Source: Rhynchopus sp. YZ270_cl-10 (lineage: Eukaryota > Euglenozoa > Diplonemea > Diplonemida > Diplonemidae). From it: a stretch of 64,000 nt of DNA. Positions 1-11,000 of this stretch are shown piece after piece. The stretch spans positions 930,001 through 994,000 of the forward strand of contig OZ037933.1 of assembly GCA_964035575.1 (NCBI GenBank), read 5' to 3'. How positions within the stretch are numbered: position 1 is the first letter of the stretch; each line of letters begins with the position of its first letter. A program made the translations under genes and the position numbers. Under the pieces are notes generated by a model. That model saw only the letters and a program-made list of their open reading frames with translations, was not told the DNA's origin and ran no database searches.

Positions 1-917
1 TCCTAATTAGTGACGTTCTAATTTATAAAGTCGTGAATTAATTTATTTTTCGGGGGGGAATACTAAGTTATCGAATTTATTTTCCCCGGCGGAGCCGAAA
101 AATTTTTTTTTGCCTGCACAAGTGACGACGGGTTTGTGCGGGTTCTGTTGGAGGAATATGTGGAAAAGGAGGTGTGTAATCAGTGATACACGGAGGTAAA
201 AAACGGTGCGGTCGGTGGTGGCTGTGCGGACGCGCATGCCGTTCACCTCCATGGTCTATTTCGCCCACGAGATGAAAAGACCTGGCATCAGGAGTCGGTT
301 ACACCGAGGCGTGTCCCGCCTCGTCTTCACCACCATCCCCCTCGCAAGCGACGCAAATCGGTTGGCTGTTGAACTTGCGGGTCATCCCCGTAAGGTTGAG
401 AAACCTCTTCAGCTCCTCGGGGTTCAAAAGAGCCTTGGGTGAAGTACGAACCGCTCTCTTTTTGTGGGTTTTGTACTTGGAGATGGTGGGAGCAGAAATA
501 TGGCGTCCTGGGTGAGCGTCATTCCACCACGCCATCACATCAGCGTGCGGTCTGTCATCAGTGCCTGCGTCCGCCGATGAACGGTGAGGCTGGCACTTTC
601 AACTTCTCTGTCATCCGCCATGGCGTTGTCTGTGATGGTGACAATCTCCGGGGCGGTGAGGACAGCCTGCTCGACGATGGTCACATCTTCGGCATATTTC
701 TTCATTTTTTCCGTTCATTCCGTGGTGGAGACAGACATGATGGTCGGAGAGAAAGATGCAGATAGTCTTGTAGAGATTCAGACTGGGATTTGGGTGGACA
801 AGCTGTAATTTATAAAATCTTAATTAGTGACGTTCTAATTTATAAAGTCGCTAATTAAATATTTTCAGATTTGGTCGAATTTATAAATTAGAAATTCACT
901 AATTAGAGGCGGGACTG
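1..917. mobile_element. Pogo/Tc1-type inverted-repeat element, left end cut by window
   Basis: The sequence near 3-33 reappears inverted near 873-907, and the right end runs out as GGCGGGACTG followed by TA at 918-919. A TIR starting CAGTCCCGCC next to TA is typical of pogo/Tc1-mariner transposons. The 30-bp left terminal segment is also repeated directly at about 821-850, so the right end is compound. The interior carries a minus-strand coding fragment with a helix-turn-helix look (separate entry). No intact transposase frame is visible. The left tip lies outside the window, so full length and left TA are unknown. Family assignment rests on the TIR, the TA and the HTH fragment together. Confidence 0.6.
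299..760 (-). pseudogene. Broken coding fragment with CENP-B/Tigger-like helix-turn-helix
   Basis: Read on the minus strand, 538 to 299 encodes a 79-residue stretch beginning MMAWWNDAHPGRHIS, followed by APTISKYKTHKKRAV. Trp-Trp followed by a Ser/Thr-Ile-Ser recognition-helix motif resembles the second DNA-binding helix-turn-helix of CENP-B, Tigger and pogo transposases. A second coding-like stretch lies upstream on the minus strand (about 700 to 545) in a different frame, so the gene is disrupted by at least one frameshift. It sits inside the TA-flanked element and probably is what remains of its transposase. Similarity is by eye only. Confidence 0.4.
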
Positions 918-1064
918 TATATTTTCTCTCGACCGGAAGGATGGGGAAAAAAAGCATTTTTCGTACGTTTTCACCGCTCCCACTAGAAAAAAAAACCCCC
1001 TTTAGTGCGGAAAAAATCGTAGAAAACATGTGAAAAATGATAATCTGGTTCTTTCCATTCTTTA

Positions 1065-1155
1065 GGCTGCAGGGTACTTTTGTGCTTTCATCCGGATGGC
1101 TGGCATCGTACAGTGGGTCAGTCGGAGGTGGTGCCTGCATCAACAACTACAGTTT
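1065..1155 (+). repeat. Dispersed repeat family R4
   Basis: A segment running from CAGGGTACTTTTGTGCTTTC through GGTCAGTCGGAGGTG to AACTACAGTTT. Close copies lie at 37185-37268 and 61052-61128, with a partial copy at 12840-12880. All are + oriented and end near a T-rich stretch. Confidence 0.75.
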
Positions 1156-1775
1156 CTTTGGATATTCACAAAAAATCTTAACGGTCCATTATTTATTCAG
1201 ACCGTTTATTTCAGATACACCATTTGAAGGTAAATTTACACAGTTTTTTTTTTTTCTCTTTTAAATCCAGAAGTTAACCGGGATGAAAATACCCGGCTAG
1301 CCCAAAAAACACACCAAAACGAGCCGCCAGGACTAGTCAGAAGTAAAAAAAATAAATAAAGTCCGGACTTTCTCAACCCCTTTTTCTTGTGTGTGATCTT
1401 GTTTCTAAGAAGATGTGCTCATCACGAGGTGCAATCAGATTTCAAGTTGTTCTCTCAAGGTGGTTAAAGCGCGTCACTTAGGCTTGGGCTCATTTTACAA
1501 AAGAAATAATTAATGGCGAAATGATTATCCAACTTCCCAGTACCCATTGGCGTTAATACTTTAAAATTGTCTTTTTTTTATTTTTTTTTTCTCTTCAACG
1601 TTTCTTTCTCTTGGTGCGTCTGCATACTGATAATTGATAGTGAAAAAGGACAAAAGCCTACCAAGGCTGTTCCTTAAGGTGAAGGAAGGTTATGGGGAGG
1701 AGGAAAAAAGGTGAACGCCATGAAACGAGACCTTTCCCCCCTTTTTGTGTCCTTTGTACTTTCTCTTTGAAAGTA

Positions 1776-1877
1776 CTGTAATTCGTACAAAAAAATTATC
1801 GACCGTAAAAAAGGTCGAACTTTCAGAAAATCCTGAAAAGGTCGAACATTATTACGGTCGATAATTACCACATACGG
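1776..1877. mobile_element. MITE family M1 copy (TA-flanked)
   Basis: A 102-bp palindromic element flanked by TA on both sides. Both arms carry ATTATCGACCGTAA and AAGGTCGAAC. Other copies lie at 41279-41359, at 60112-60427 (with a nested insertion), and in two halves at 42552-42602 and 46842-46910. No coding capacity. Confidence 0.75.
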
Positions 1878-2374
1878 TATATGAAATTAACTTGTTTTTT
1901 TTTGTAGATGTTGTGTCCACACGAGCGATGCATTCATCAGTAATTGTTTTTTTGTTGTCAAAGTCAATATAGACTAAGCACAGAGACGCTTTAGGTTCGT
2001 CTTGTAAACTGTTCTCTGTTTTGTTTCTTAAGGTGGGTACTGAGGAGAGTTTAGGTTCCATTTACACCTTTTTTTCCCCCGAACCAGGTGTGCGATTAGG
2101 CGTTTTGCATGCACAGTTTCACCTTCGTTTCAGCTGATGTGCAGCTGTTGTCTACTGTTCGCTCTGCTGCTGCACCAAAAGTGGCAGACACGAGCGTCGT
2201 TGCATTAGCACCACGATAACTAATACAGTGTCCCATGGGTGCACGACGGTGAAGAAAAAATGAATTGGCTTTTTTGTGGTTTTTGCTTTTTTTTGTGTGG
2301 TTTCACACGCTTACAACTGTGAAAACTGTAAAAAAAAAAGTAAAACTACAACACTCAAGTCATTTTACTCCCAG

Positions 2375-2425
2375 TGTCTGCGTCCGCCGGTGAACGGTGA
2401 GGCGTTTGCACTTTCAACTTTTCTT
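2375..2425 (+). repeat. Dispersed repeat family R2
   Basis: Core GTCTGCGTCCGCCGGTGAAC, then GGTGAGGCGTTTGCACTTTC. Other copies: 560-612, 3886-3945, 41458-41508, 41745-41797, 50486-50530 and 62775-62815. The 560-612 copy lies inside the coding-like part of the first element, read in antisense. Confidence 0.7.
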
Positions 2426-2617
2426 TACTTCCACTGCCTCTATTCGCACCCTTAAAACCTCTCTACCCATACCATGTTTTCGCCTTATGTGTGACACGAC
2501 GTTGACACAAAGGATGCCAAGTGTTGGCTTCTCGTTGCCTTGTTTCCCTCCCACACTGTGATTGCGTGGAACGAACAAAAAGAAAAAACAGTTGTCTTCC
2601 CTCCCCCCTCCCCTCAA

Positions 2618-2670
2618 GGTGACTATGCACAGAGAGTGCCTAGGTTCATCTTATAAACCTTTCTTCTTTT
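2618..2670 (+). repeat. Dispersed repeat family R3
   Basis: Consensus AAGGTGACTAAGCACAGAGA followed by GGCTTAGGTTCATC and TTATAAACCTTTCT, then T-rich sequence. Copies are seen near 12254, 13512, 13610, 41113, 41692, 54605, 55625, 56085, 60558 and 62598, all in + orientation. The AGGTTCATC core loosely recalls a tRNA B box. A Pol III origin is a guess. Confidence 0.7.
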
Positions 2671-2970
2671 TTTTTGAAACTGGACGGTGTTCCAAGTTCC
2701 TCCGTTTGCTCCAGTTTTAGTATTTTTTGGGGGGGTTTTTTTTTTTTTGAGAATTGAACGAATGAAAGACCACTGCGTGCCCAGGTAGGCCCACCTTAGC
2801 GAATCTTTTTTTCTCTGATATTTTGGTGTTACGGAACAACCATCAAGGATATGCCGAGGACATGTCAATATAGGCCCCCCTCCGGAACACCATATTTGAA
2901 AAAAGAATCTTGGAAAAAAAAAAAAAAAAAACACGAACGTTACAGCGGGTTCTTAGGGATTTTACACTAG

Positions 2971-3315
2971 GCTGCACCACAGCAGAGAATAAGCCCGGTC
3001 CCCGCTCCGGTCCCTGGTCCTGGTATCGGTCCCACTGGTCCCGGTCCCGGTCCCAGTCCCAGTCCTGGTACTGGTCCGGTCCCGGTCCTGGTATCGGTCC
3101 CAGTCCTGGTACTGGTCCTGGACCAGGACCGGGACAGAGACCGGGACCAGTACCTGGTCCTGGTCCCGGTCCCCCACCCTCCCGCGCCCGGGTCCCCTCC
3201 CACTTTCGGGCGTTTTCACCACTGTTTTCTACGTATAGTGTCCCAGTCCGGCTGAGAATAACCCGGTCCCCGGTCCCCGCCCCCCCCCTACCTTATTCTC
3301 TGCTGTGGGCTGCAC
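2971..3315. repeat. GGTCC/GGTCCT minisatellite between inverted flanks
   Basis: A block of imperfect GGTCCC, GGTCCT and CAGTCC units. It is bracketed by an inverted pair: GCTGCACCACAGCAGAGAAT at the left and its near complement ending TGCTGTGGGCTGCAC at the right. The long frames across it are Pro/Gly/Arg repeats produced by the low complexity and are not taken as genes. Confidence 0.7.
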
Positions 3316-3574
3316 CCCCCTACACCTCCCACCTCCCACCTCCACTCACCCCCACACCTTTACCCTCAGGCTTTTTGCGAGGACCAATGCCACACAGACC
3401 CCACTCAGTGGTTTTTTGGATACCCCAGCAAAAATGAAAAGTAAAAAGGGTAATAAGCTTCTCCCTAAAAGAAAACTTCCCCCCTTTCCTTTTCCCCCAA
3501 CGAAGGAAAAAATGTGTTCTATTTTGGTACTGCAGTGTACATCATGTGAGAGCGTGCGCAAAAAAAGAAATTCT

Positions 3575-3860
3575 ATCCACAAATGTTCACAACTGGTGAG
3601 TTCTGGGGTATCGGATCTTCACAACTATTCACAAGTTTTCACAACACAGTCTATTCCATATTGTTGTGAAGAGTTGTGAATTGAAATGAAAATTTGTAGT
3701 TTTCCGATACCCGGAACACCATGTTTTAAATTTTTGTGGTAAAAAAAGAGTTGTGACAACTCTGAACATTTTGCGTAAAGGAGTTGTGAAACGTTGTGAA
3801 TAGGTTTCTATTTTTTTTGTGTACATTTGCGAAAAGTTGTGAATAGTTGTGTGCGTGTTT
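3575..3860. repeat. TTCACAACT / AGTTGTGAA foldback array
   Basis: Repeated TTCACAACTATTCACAA-type units are followed by their complement GTTGTGAAGAGTTGTGAA. GGGTATCGGA at the left and TCCGATACCC at the right bracket the inner part. The same TTCACAACTTTTCACAAC motif recurs at 51400-51530 and 53170-53430 inside the large element there. Confidence 0.65.
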
Positions 3861-4153
3861 ACCGTTAATATTTTTTTTTTCTTCCCAGTGCCCCCTGCTT
3901 CCACCGAATGAACGGTGAGGCGTTTGCACTTTTTCCTTCTCTTTTTATTGACTAAGCGAGACAGGCTTGGAATCTTGGTATGAACTTTCTCTTACTTTGT
4001 TATATTTGTCTGTGCGGTGTTTCTCACGAAACTGCGTTTTTTTTCTTGTACTGCCTTCTTTTCTTTCTTCTTCTTCTTCTTTTTGCAACAACCATTTTAC
4101 GTTAGCTCACACGAGAAAGGCGAGGTGTCTACACGGTATCAATCATTCAATTA

Positions 4154-4258
4154 CAGTAGGACAAGAAACTTGGCGACCAAATGAGTATTGGCGGATTTTG
4201 GGGGGTTTTCTTTTGTCATTTGCGACTTTTTTTGGTCGCCAATATTAGTTGCCCTACT
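4154..4258. mobile_element. MITE family M2 (TIR CAGTAGGGCAA, TA-flanked)
   Basis: A 105-bp element with ends CAGTAGGACAAG and TTGCCCTACTG, flanked by TA at 4152-4153 and 4259-4260. Inner arms contain TTGGCGACCAAA and its inverse TTTGGTCGCCAA. CAGT ends plus TA duplication fit a pogo/Tc1-mariner-mobilised MITE. Non-coding. Confidence 0.75.
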
Positions 4259-4696
4259 GTAGTTATAAAATGCGCGGAAGTACTGTGTTCAAACAGTTTA
4301 AAAAATGTGGGGTGTCTGCACTTATACAAACTGCAAACCCCTTGAATCAGTGCACTAATACAACCAAGATTTCAAAAAGAAACAATTGGACGTATCTGCG
4401 TAGAACATTCTTTGTACTTTCTCTTCTTTGATTTGAAAGTATATGAAACTATGTTTTTAAAAATACCACACTTGGAACTCCCCATAAATTTTCGAAACAA
4501 GAGCCAGGGTCAAGTACACACACTAAACCCGACTCCAATCGTTTAGAAAAAAAAACCCCGCCTGTTTTTGATGGCGACCCGATGTTTACTCTGTACTGCA
4601 GAAAATTAGGTCAACCTGACCCGATTTTTAGTGGCCGCTGCAAACCCTTTTGTTTTTTTTGTCTTCTTTGTTTTTTTTTAGTGTTGCACCCTTCCC

Positions 4697-4794
4697 CCAC
4701 CTGATTTTTACCCCGCGTATAGGCGCGTAAAGGCTGGGAAAAATGGGTGGGGTTTGGCCAATACGCGCCTATACACGGGGTAAAAATCAGGTGG
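4697..4794. mobile_element. Small foldback
   Basis: The arms CCACCTGATTTTTACCCCG and CGGGGTAAAAATCAGGTGG are near-perfect inverted copies around a spacer of about 60 bp, and TATAGGCGCGTA is also mirrored. Non-coding, and no clear target duplication was found. Confidence 0.65.
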
Positions 4795-5563
4795 TTCCCT
4801 GCAAAAATAGCAACTCTCAATTGAAAACTGGCACCTTTTGTTGTCTTTTACCATTACTTAGGTTTTTTTTTAGTGTCGTACGATAACTTTTTTCCAACTT
4901 TCCCCTTTTTTAGATTTTGACCAAGCTCACGGCTAACGTCATTTTGCCGAACTTTTGACGAAGCACAGCAAAGCCCTAAGTTGAATCTCTCATGACCAAT
5001 CTTCACTTCACGACATTGTTGTGCACGCGAAGAGGCCAGAGTTCGTCCCCACCCATGATTTTCGTATATTTGTCTCAAAAAAATAAGCTGAACAAAAAGA
5101 GCTCTTATTTTGCCTGCGTAAGAGACAGGTGTCATAGGTGTCATCCATACAACCTCACGTCCTATTACCAAGCGACTATTTGGTGTGACATGGCTGAAAC
5201 CCAGCTATTTTGTTTTCATGAGAAGTCCACAAAAAAAAAGTGTACAATTTTGTTCTTTTGGGCTCGGCCCCACAACACCCAACAGCCCTTCTCTTCTTAG
5301 CCATATACCATTATCTTTTTCTTGTCCTCTTGTCCTCATATCCATTTGATACTTTCGTACGGCAGTTTGACTAAACAAGACAGTGGAGTTTGCACTGTGC
5401 AACTGCACTATTCTAACAATTTTTCAACAAAAAAAGGTTGCCTCTTCTCCCTTCTTCTCCTTCTTCCCCTCTCCTCAACAGCACTTCTCCCTATCATACC
5501 AATAACCCATTCTTTCAATTATTTCAGCAAAAAAAAGAGAGAAAAAAAACAACAAACAACACA

Positions 5564-7123
5564 ATGCCGGACAGCTCCGGACCACCACAGCCACAACCCA
5601 CCGAACCTCAGGACCCATCCGGGGCACAGACAGCACAGCCTCCACCCCCGCCGCCACAGACCAACGCACCAGATGGGACCACACACAACCCCAACCCCAA
5701 CCCCGAGGATGCAGACGAAGCCAGCATCCCTGGATATTCCGCCCTCAGTGCTGCTACACGCGCTGCGCTGCGGCCCTGCAATGTTGCTGCAAAGACACGG
5801 TTCGCGACACTCCTCCCTGCCCACCTACATGCAGCTGTCTTGGCACATTCTCTACACGACGTCGAAGACCCTTCTGCGGTGCTCGAAACCCGAATGGTAA
5901 CGCACAACAGAGGCCCCCTTACTGCACCTTCCGCGCAACACCTTCCACAGATCCCGGTAGAGCAAGACTCTCCGGAGGACCTAGCAATTGAAGGTTACGC
6001 TGCGTTAAGTCACGCCGAAAAGCAGATTCTGAGACAGGTAGACCATACTGCGAAGTTACGGTATCTGACATTGCTTCCTGTACGGTTGAGGCATGTTGTG
6101 ATTGCGAGGGGGGATTTGTCTGGGACAGGAAATCCGTCTGCAGTGTTTGAGAAGAGAATGGAAATGGCGAATGGAGGGCCGTTGGTGCAGACCTTGGAAA
6201 GTTTTGCGAAAATGTATAATATAAGTGAAGAGGATCAACGCATGCTGAGGTGCCAGCCATTTGAGGTACAGAGAGGTGTCATCCGCATGGGAGGCATTGC
6301 TGACTGTTGGAGCCACACCTTGGCATTGCAGTATCGCATTCAAAAGATCAGCTCCGAGCTTCAGCAGCGTCAAGCCGTTTCACTTCAGGATATGACACAG
6401 CTTCGTAGAGCGTTCAGCTCCATAGCACCACCCCCACGGCCACAACCACAAACCTTCACCACAGAGAATAACCTCTACGCTCCAATCCCAGAAATCCCGG
6501 CGCAAAAGAAGAAAGGAAGTCATGAAGCCACACATAAAGCAGAGCCTCCAATGCTCAATGTCCGTCTAGGTCCTGCCTTTGAAGCTGTAAAATTGAAGTC
6601 ACCTCAGAGACAAAAAAGGGAAATAAAAAGTGAGGCAAATTCACCGAAAAATATCCCCAAAGTTGAAGCAAAAGAAGAGGTGAAGGAGGAGGAGGAGGAA
6701 CAGTCGCAGGATTTGCTCGAAGAGGAAGGAGGGCCGACGCCAGCGACCCCGGTGTTGATGGTGCGGCAGGAGGTGCGTGAAAGCGAGGTGCCCACGATGC
6801 TCGCAATCCCAGCAGCAAGGAGCACCAAACGGAAGCGGGAAGAAGAGAGAGCAGGTATTGCCTACACAGTGCCCGACACCCTTGTCGGGGAGGCGGCAGG
6901 CCCGGCTGCCTCCCAACAGCCAAGCTTTCTCCCACTCCCTTCCCCACAAGGCAGAGGGGGTCAGTTCTCGACACGCAAAATCGCTACGTATTCGCCAAAC
7001 AGCAGCGCGCCGTCGATCTTGCAGACAGTGCTGAACACACAAACTGTAAAGGTACCTTCGGCAAGAAGGGTGAAGGTGAGGGGAGGTGGAGGAGGAGGAG
7101 GGACATATCCACAGAGGCGTTAA
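5564..7123 (+). CDS. Protein with three related ~60-residue repeats and charged tail
   Basis: An intronless 519-residue protein of unrecognised family. The ATG at 5564 follows a pyrimidine-rich stretch ending TTTCAG at about 5528 and the leader ACAACAAACAACACA; the in-frame upstream codon at 5438 lies before that acceptor and is not favoured. Residues 1-50 are Pro/Gln-rich. Two obvious repeats start at PGYSALSAATR (about residue 56) and EGYAALSHAEK (about 144). Each holds a TLLP box and ends in NPSAV-like or DPSAV-like sequence followed by E-x-RM and GPL. A weaker third repeat begins around NISEEDQRML. The C-terminal half is low complexity with Lys/Glu-rich blocks, a nuclear-localisation-like KRKREEE, and a poly-Gly/Arg end suggestive of RNA binding. 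A nuclear RNA-related role is inference only. Confidence 0.8.
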   Translation: MPDSSGPPQPQPTEPQDPSGAQTAQPPPPPPQTNAPDGTTHNPNPNPEDADEASIPGYSALSAATRAALRPCNVAAKTRFATLLPAHLHAAVLAHSLHDVEDPSAVLETRMVTHNRGPLTAPSAQHLPQIPVEQDSPEDLAIEGYAALSHAEKQILRQVDHTAKLRYLTLLPVRLRHVVIARGDLSGTGNPSAVFEKRMEMANGGPLVQTLESFAKMYNISEEDQRMLRCQPFEVQRGVIRMGGIADCWSHTLALQYRIQKISSELQQRQAVSLQDMTQLRRAFSSIAPPPRPQPQTFTTENNLYAPIPEIPAQKKKGSHEATHKAEPPMLNVRLGPAFEAVKLKSPQRQKREIKSEANSPKNIPKVEAKEEVKEEEEEQSQDLLEEEGGPTPATPVLMVRQEVRESEVPTMLAIPAARSTKRKREEERAGIAYTVPDTLVGEAAGPAASQQPSFLPLPSPQGRGGQFSTRKIATYSPNSSAPSILQTVLNTQTVKVPSARRVKVRGGGGGGGTYPQRR

Positions 7124-8024
7124 GGAGGAAGAGGAAGAAGGTCCTTTGGATGGTCAAAATTTTGGAAAAAGCCCCCAAAACTGTGCAGTGTGGAATAGCC
7201 AGACTGAGAGTGTTGCTTTGTGTGGCCTGTGTTAGGCCCTGGCCCTTTATCAGAATATCGACAAAAAAATAAGCACTCCGTGGGAGGGTTTGATAACCCA
7301 CGGAAGGAAATTTTTCTCTTTTTCTTTGTGGTTTTTTAAGGTACACTGTAACGAGCGGGCTGTTGTATTTCAAGTCAAGTTTTAATTTTTTTTTTGTACT
7401 TTTTTGTGGCACGATGGCGAGGTTATGGGCCACACCACAAGACTTTTTTTTTTGGTGTGAAGGGTGATGTGGGGATTTAGGGGAGCGGAAGGGATGTTTC
7501 ATGTCTTACTTAAAGTATAAAAAAACAACAACAAACAACACACATTAGCGGTACTAGCCGCTGTCTCGATTTTGTGTTTATTTTTTTTTTAGTCCTCACC
7601 AAACTTTTTTAGTTTAGCATTCAGGTGACTCAGCGTACGTATGAAGGTTAGGTTTATCTCAACTTTCTTTTGCTGCGGGGAAGGGGAGGGACTAAGACTG
7701 TCTCGTACCAAAGAAGAGGTCGCAAATAACAACGAAAAAAAAACGTCTTTGGGGGGACAATTGATGTAACAGAACCGACCTTGGGTGGGTGATTGTCGAG
7801 GCAACATTTTAAAAAAATAAACGCGTCCCCCCTCCACTGTTCTTCTTCTTCTTCTTCTTCCCCTTTTTGCCTTCCTTTGCCTTCTCTCCCCCACACACCA
7901 CACAGAGGCGTACAAAAAAAAAAGGGAGGAGAGAGTTCTAAAGGGGAACAGGAGGGCCTCCCCTCCCCCTCTTCCCTCCCCCTTTTCCTCTCCTTTTTTT
8001 TCCTCTTCTTCTTTCCACGGTACA
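7124..8024. other. Intergenic region
   Basis: No gene seen. It includes a 3' fragment of dispersed repeat R1 near 7335-7385 (GTATTTCAAGTCAAG), several T/A runs, and a long pyrimidine tract (CTT repeats at about 7840-7900) ending CACACAG before the next gene. That tract is a plausible splice-acceptor region for the leader of the downstream mRNA. Confidence 0.6.
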
Positions 8025-11000
8025 ATGCAAACACAACGCACACAGCTGCGGCAGCTGGCACGCGTACTGCGTGACTTGCAACAGGAACGCCTCGGGCGAC
8101 AAGCGCGCAGTATCATCCAGCACCCTCGCCTCTCCACCGGACCTGCAGCACCACACACAGGGCGGACGACGGCGTTTCGTTCAGGACTTCACTCTGCCGC
8201 ACAGCCAAGCGTCTTGCTAGCAACACAGACGCGATGGTCCACTCCCCCAAAGAGCACCAAGGAGAAGAAGGAAAAGAAGGACAAAAAAGAGAAGAAGGAG
8301 AAGAAACCTGCTGAAAAGAAGGCGAAGAAGACTGCGTCCAAGAAGGCAGCATCCACACCCACACCTACCCCTGAAGTCAAACCCGCCGAGGCTAGCACAA
8401 CACCTGACAAGACAGAAGGGAAGACAACACCCGTCGAGACCAACACACCCACAAAGAAGGCGAAAGACACCACCACCACCTCCACCTCCACCACCGAGGC
8501 AAAGCCTGTAGCAGACTCGACAGCGGGCGCTACCCCTACCCCCTCTTCCACCGAAACAGCTTCGACAGAGACAACTGAAAGCACCGCGAAAGAGAACAGT
8601 GCGAAGGTTGATGCCAAAGAGAAGGAGACGGAGAAGGAGGAGGGGAAAGGGGCGGAGAAGGAGGAGAAGGAGGAGGAGGACAAACCCATTCCAGGCTTTG
8701 AGCGTTGGTTTGCGTCTGAGGCGAACCCGAACATACCCTCTGCCAAGCAGGAGCACAAACGCCGCCTCCTCGCTGCCAAGGCGGCAAAGCGTAAAGGCGA
8801 CAAGAAGCGCACCCCCGAGGAGGAGCAGAACGAACGCTCGGAGTTTCAGAACAAGGTGTTTCTGAGTGTCGGCGGGGTTGGCCTCGTTGTGTACCTACTG
8901 TACAGCGTGTGGTCCTCACGGCCTGAGGGCGAGGAAATAGACTACGGCCGTTTGGTGCAACTTATGAAGGACGGCGAGATAGTGCGCATCGAAGTGCACG
9001 ACATCACCCGCGCACAGTTCATGACACTCAACAAAGACGGCAAGGAGGAGTCGCGGTATTATATGTACATCGGCAAGGCAGGTCTCTTTGAGTATAAAAT
9101 AGAATCCCTCGCGCTTGAAAACGGCCGCGAAGAAGCCATCCCGATCGTCTACCGCACGCACGACCACGGCGTTCTCGGGGTGATCTGGCAGTGTTCTTTG
9201 CCGCTCATTTTGCTTTATTTCTTATATTTCAAGGTTCCGAGGGTGCAGCGCTCGCTCATGAACGAGCAAAGACCTGGAGGCAGTAAAAAATTCAAATTCG
9301 AAAAGGAGACCAACGTGACCACCACCTTCAAGCAGGTGGCAGGCCTCAACGAAACCAAGCAGGAGATCATGGAGGTTGTCGACTTTTTGAAGAGCCCTGA
9401 GAAGTACAACCGCCTTGGCGCCAAAATCCCTAAGGGCGTCCTCCTCACCGGCCCCCCAGGAGTGGGGAAGACACTCCTCGCGAAGGCGACCGCAGGCGAA
9501 AGTGGTGTTCCGTTCTTCAGTGTGAGCGGCAGTGACTTTATGGAGGTGTACGTCGGGGTAGGGCCTGCAAGGGTGAGGGATCTGTTCAAGGAGGCGAGAA
9601 AGGAGAGTCCGTGCATCGTTTTTATCGACGAAATCGATGCAATCGGGCGGAAGCGGAAAACCGGCAGCGGGGGGCAGTCGAACAGCGAGCAGGAGAGCAC
9701 CCTGAACAGCATTCTCGTCGAGATGGATGGGTTCTCCAGCCGCAGTGGTGTGGTCGTTCTTGCCGGAACCAACCGAGCAGACATCCTTGACAAAGCCCTA
9801 CTCCGCCCAGGACGCTTCGATCGGCAGGTAGCCCTCGATAAGCCACCTCTGGCTGACCGAATTGAGATTTTCCAGCTTCACCTCAAACCCATCACCGTGC
9901 ACCCCACTGTCAAGAAGGCCAAGATTGCTGAACGTCTTGCGGCGCTTACCCCTGGGTTCTCTGGAGCGGACATCATGAACACATGTAACGAGGCAGCGTT
10001 GCTCGCAGCACGTGACAATGCATCTCACGTCTCCATGTCTGCCTTCGAGGGTGCCATAGAGAAGATCGTGGGTGGCCTCAAGAAAGGGAAGAAGATCTCT
10101 GCAAAGGAAAAGCGCATGGTTGCGTACCACGAAGCAGGGCATGTGGTAGTGGGGTGGCAGCTCAAGCATGCCGACCCGGTGCTTAAGGTATGTAGGATGG
10201 GGGTGCGAAAATGCTGGGGTTTTTCTCCTATTCTTCCCATCGCTGTTGAGCGATTCGGTAAAGCTTATTCAAACAAAAGGTTAAAAGAGTTTTGGCGTTT
10301 ACGAAAACAAACAAAAGAACGACACAACAACAAAAACAACAACAACAGGTCTCGATCGTTCCCCGAGGTGGTGATAGGCTGGGCTACACACAGCACCTCC
10401 CGAAGGATAAGTACCTCTCCACGCAGGTATGGGGTTTCTTTTGTTTTGCATTTTGCATTTTTTGTATCACATCAAACATCACCGTGAATAGGCAAATATT
10501 CCACGCAGGAATTACCCTTGTACACAATTGATTTCAAACAACCCGCACATCTCCTGCGAAAATCCACTCTGAGGAACTACTAATACCCGCAACTGCACAT
10601 ACACACTCCACTGGGGCCATATTCTGCGCAAGAATTGCCCCCTATTAGTTATCAAAAACACACACACACACACCACAGGAAGAGCTGCAGGAGAACATGG
10701 TAAAGCTCCTTGGTGGGCGCGTTGCAGAGGAGATGGAGTTCAGCGTCATCTCGACAGGCGCAGCGGACGATATGTACCGTGTGACGAACATGGCCAAGAC
10801 ACAGGTACATACATACTTTTGTTAGTCACAAATTTTCCCACTTTACTGGTGGGCGAGAGTGAAAACCCTGATTTTTTATTGGGGCTCTCGGACTGATAGT
10901 GTTAAAAAACCCCTACAGCCCTACGTCATACCTTCTGTACAAAAGGCTTCGGAAAACTTTGAGTACAGAACCTTCCGTTTTTTGGAGCGTGATTTGTCGA

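Larger units (their letters stand above)
918..5563. other. Gene-free region with repeats
   Basis: No gene is supported here. The stretch holds several dispersed short repeats, two small TA-flanked MITEs, a foldback and a GGTCC-rich block, all listed separately. The remainder is T/A-rich sequence with poly-T and poly-A runs. Open frames in this stretch are short and lack recognisable domains. Confidence 0.7.

Noticed and set aside
1105-1155. AACTACAGTTTCTTTGG as part of a spliced-leader gene
   Set aside because: It belongs to the R4 repeat. There is no donor GT or snRNA-like context, and the other copies diverge after ACTACAGTTT.
2910-3437. 175-codon frame of Pro/Gly/Arg repeats
   Set aside because: Low-complexity GGTCC minisatellite. 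Both strands are open and composition is periodic.
8189-8812. 207-codon minus-strand frame opposite the protease N-terminus
   Set aside because: Antisense shadow of the Lys/Glu/Ala-rich coding sequence. The + strand has full m-AAA homology.
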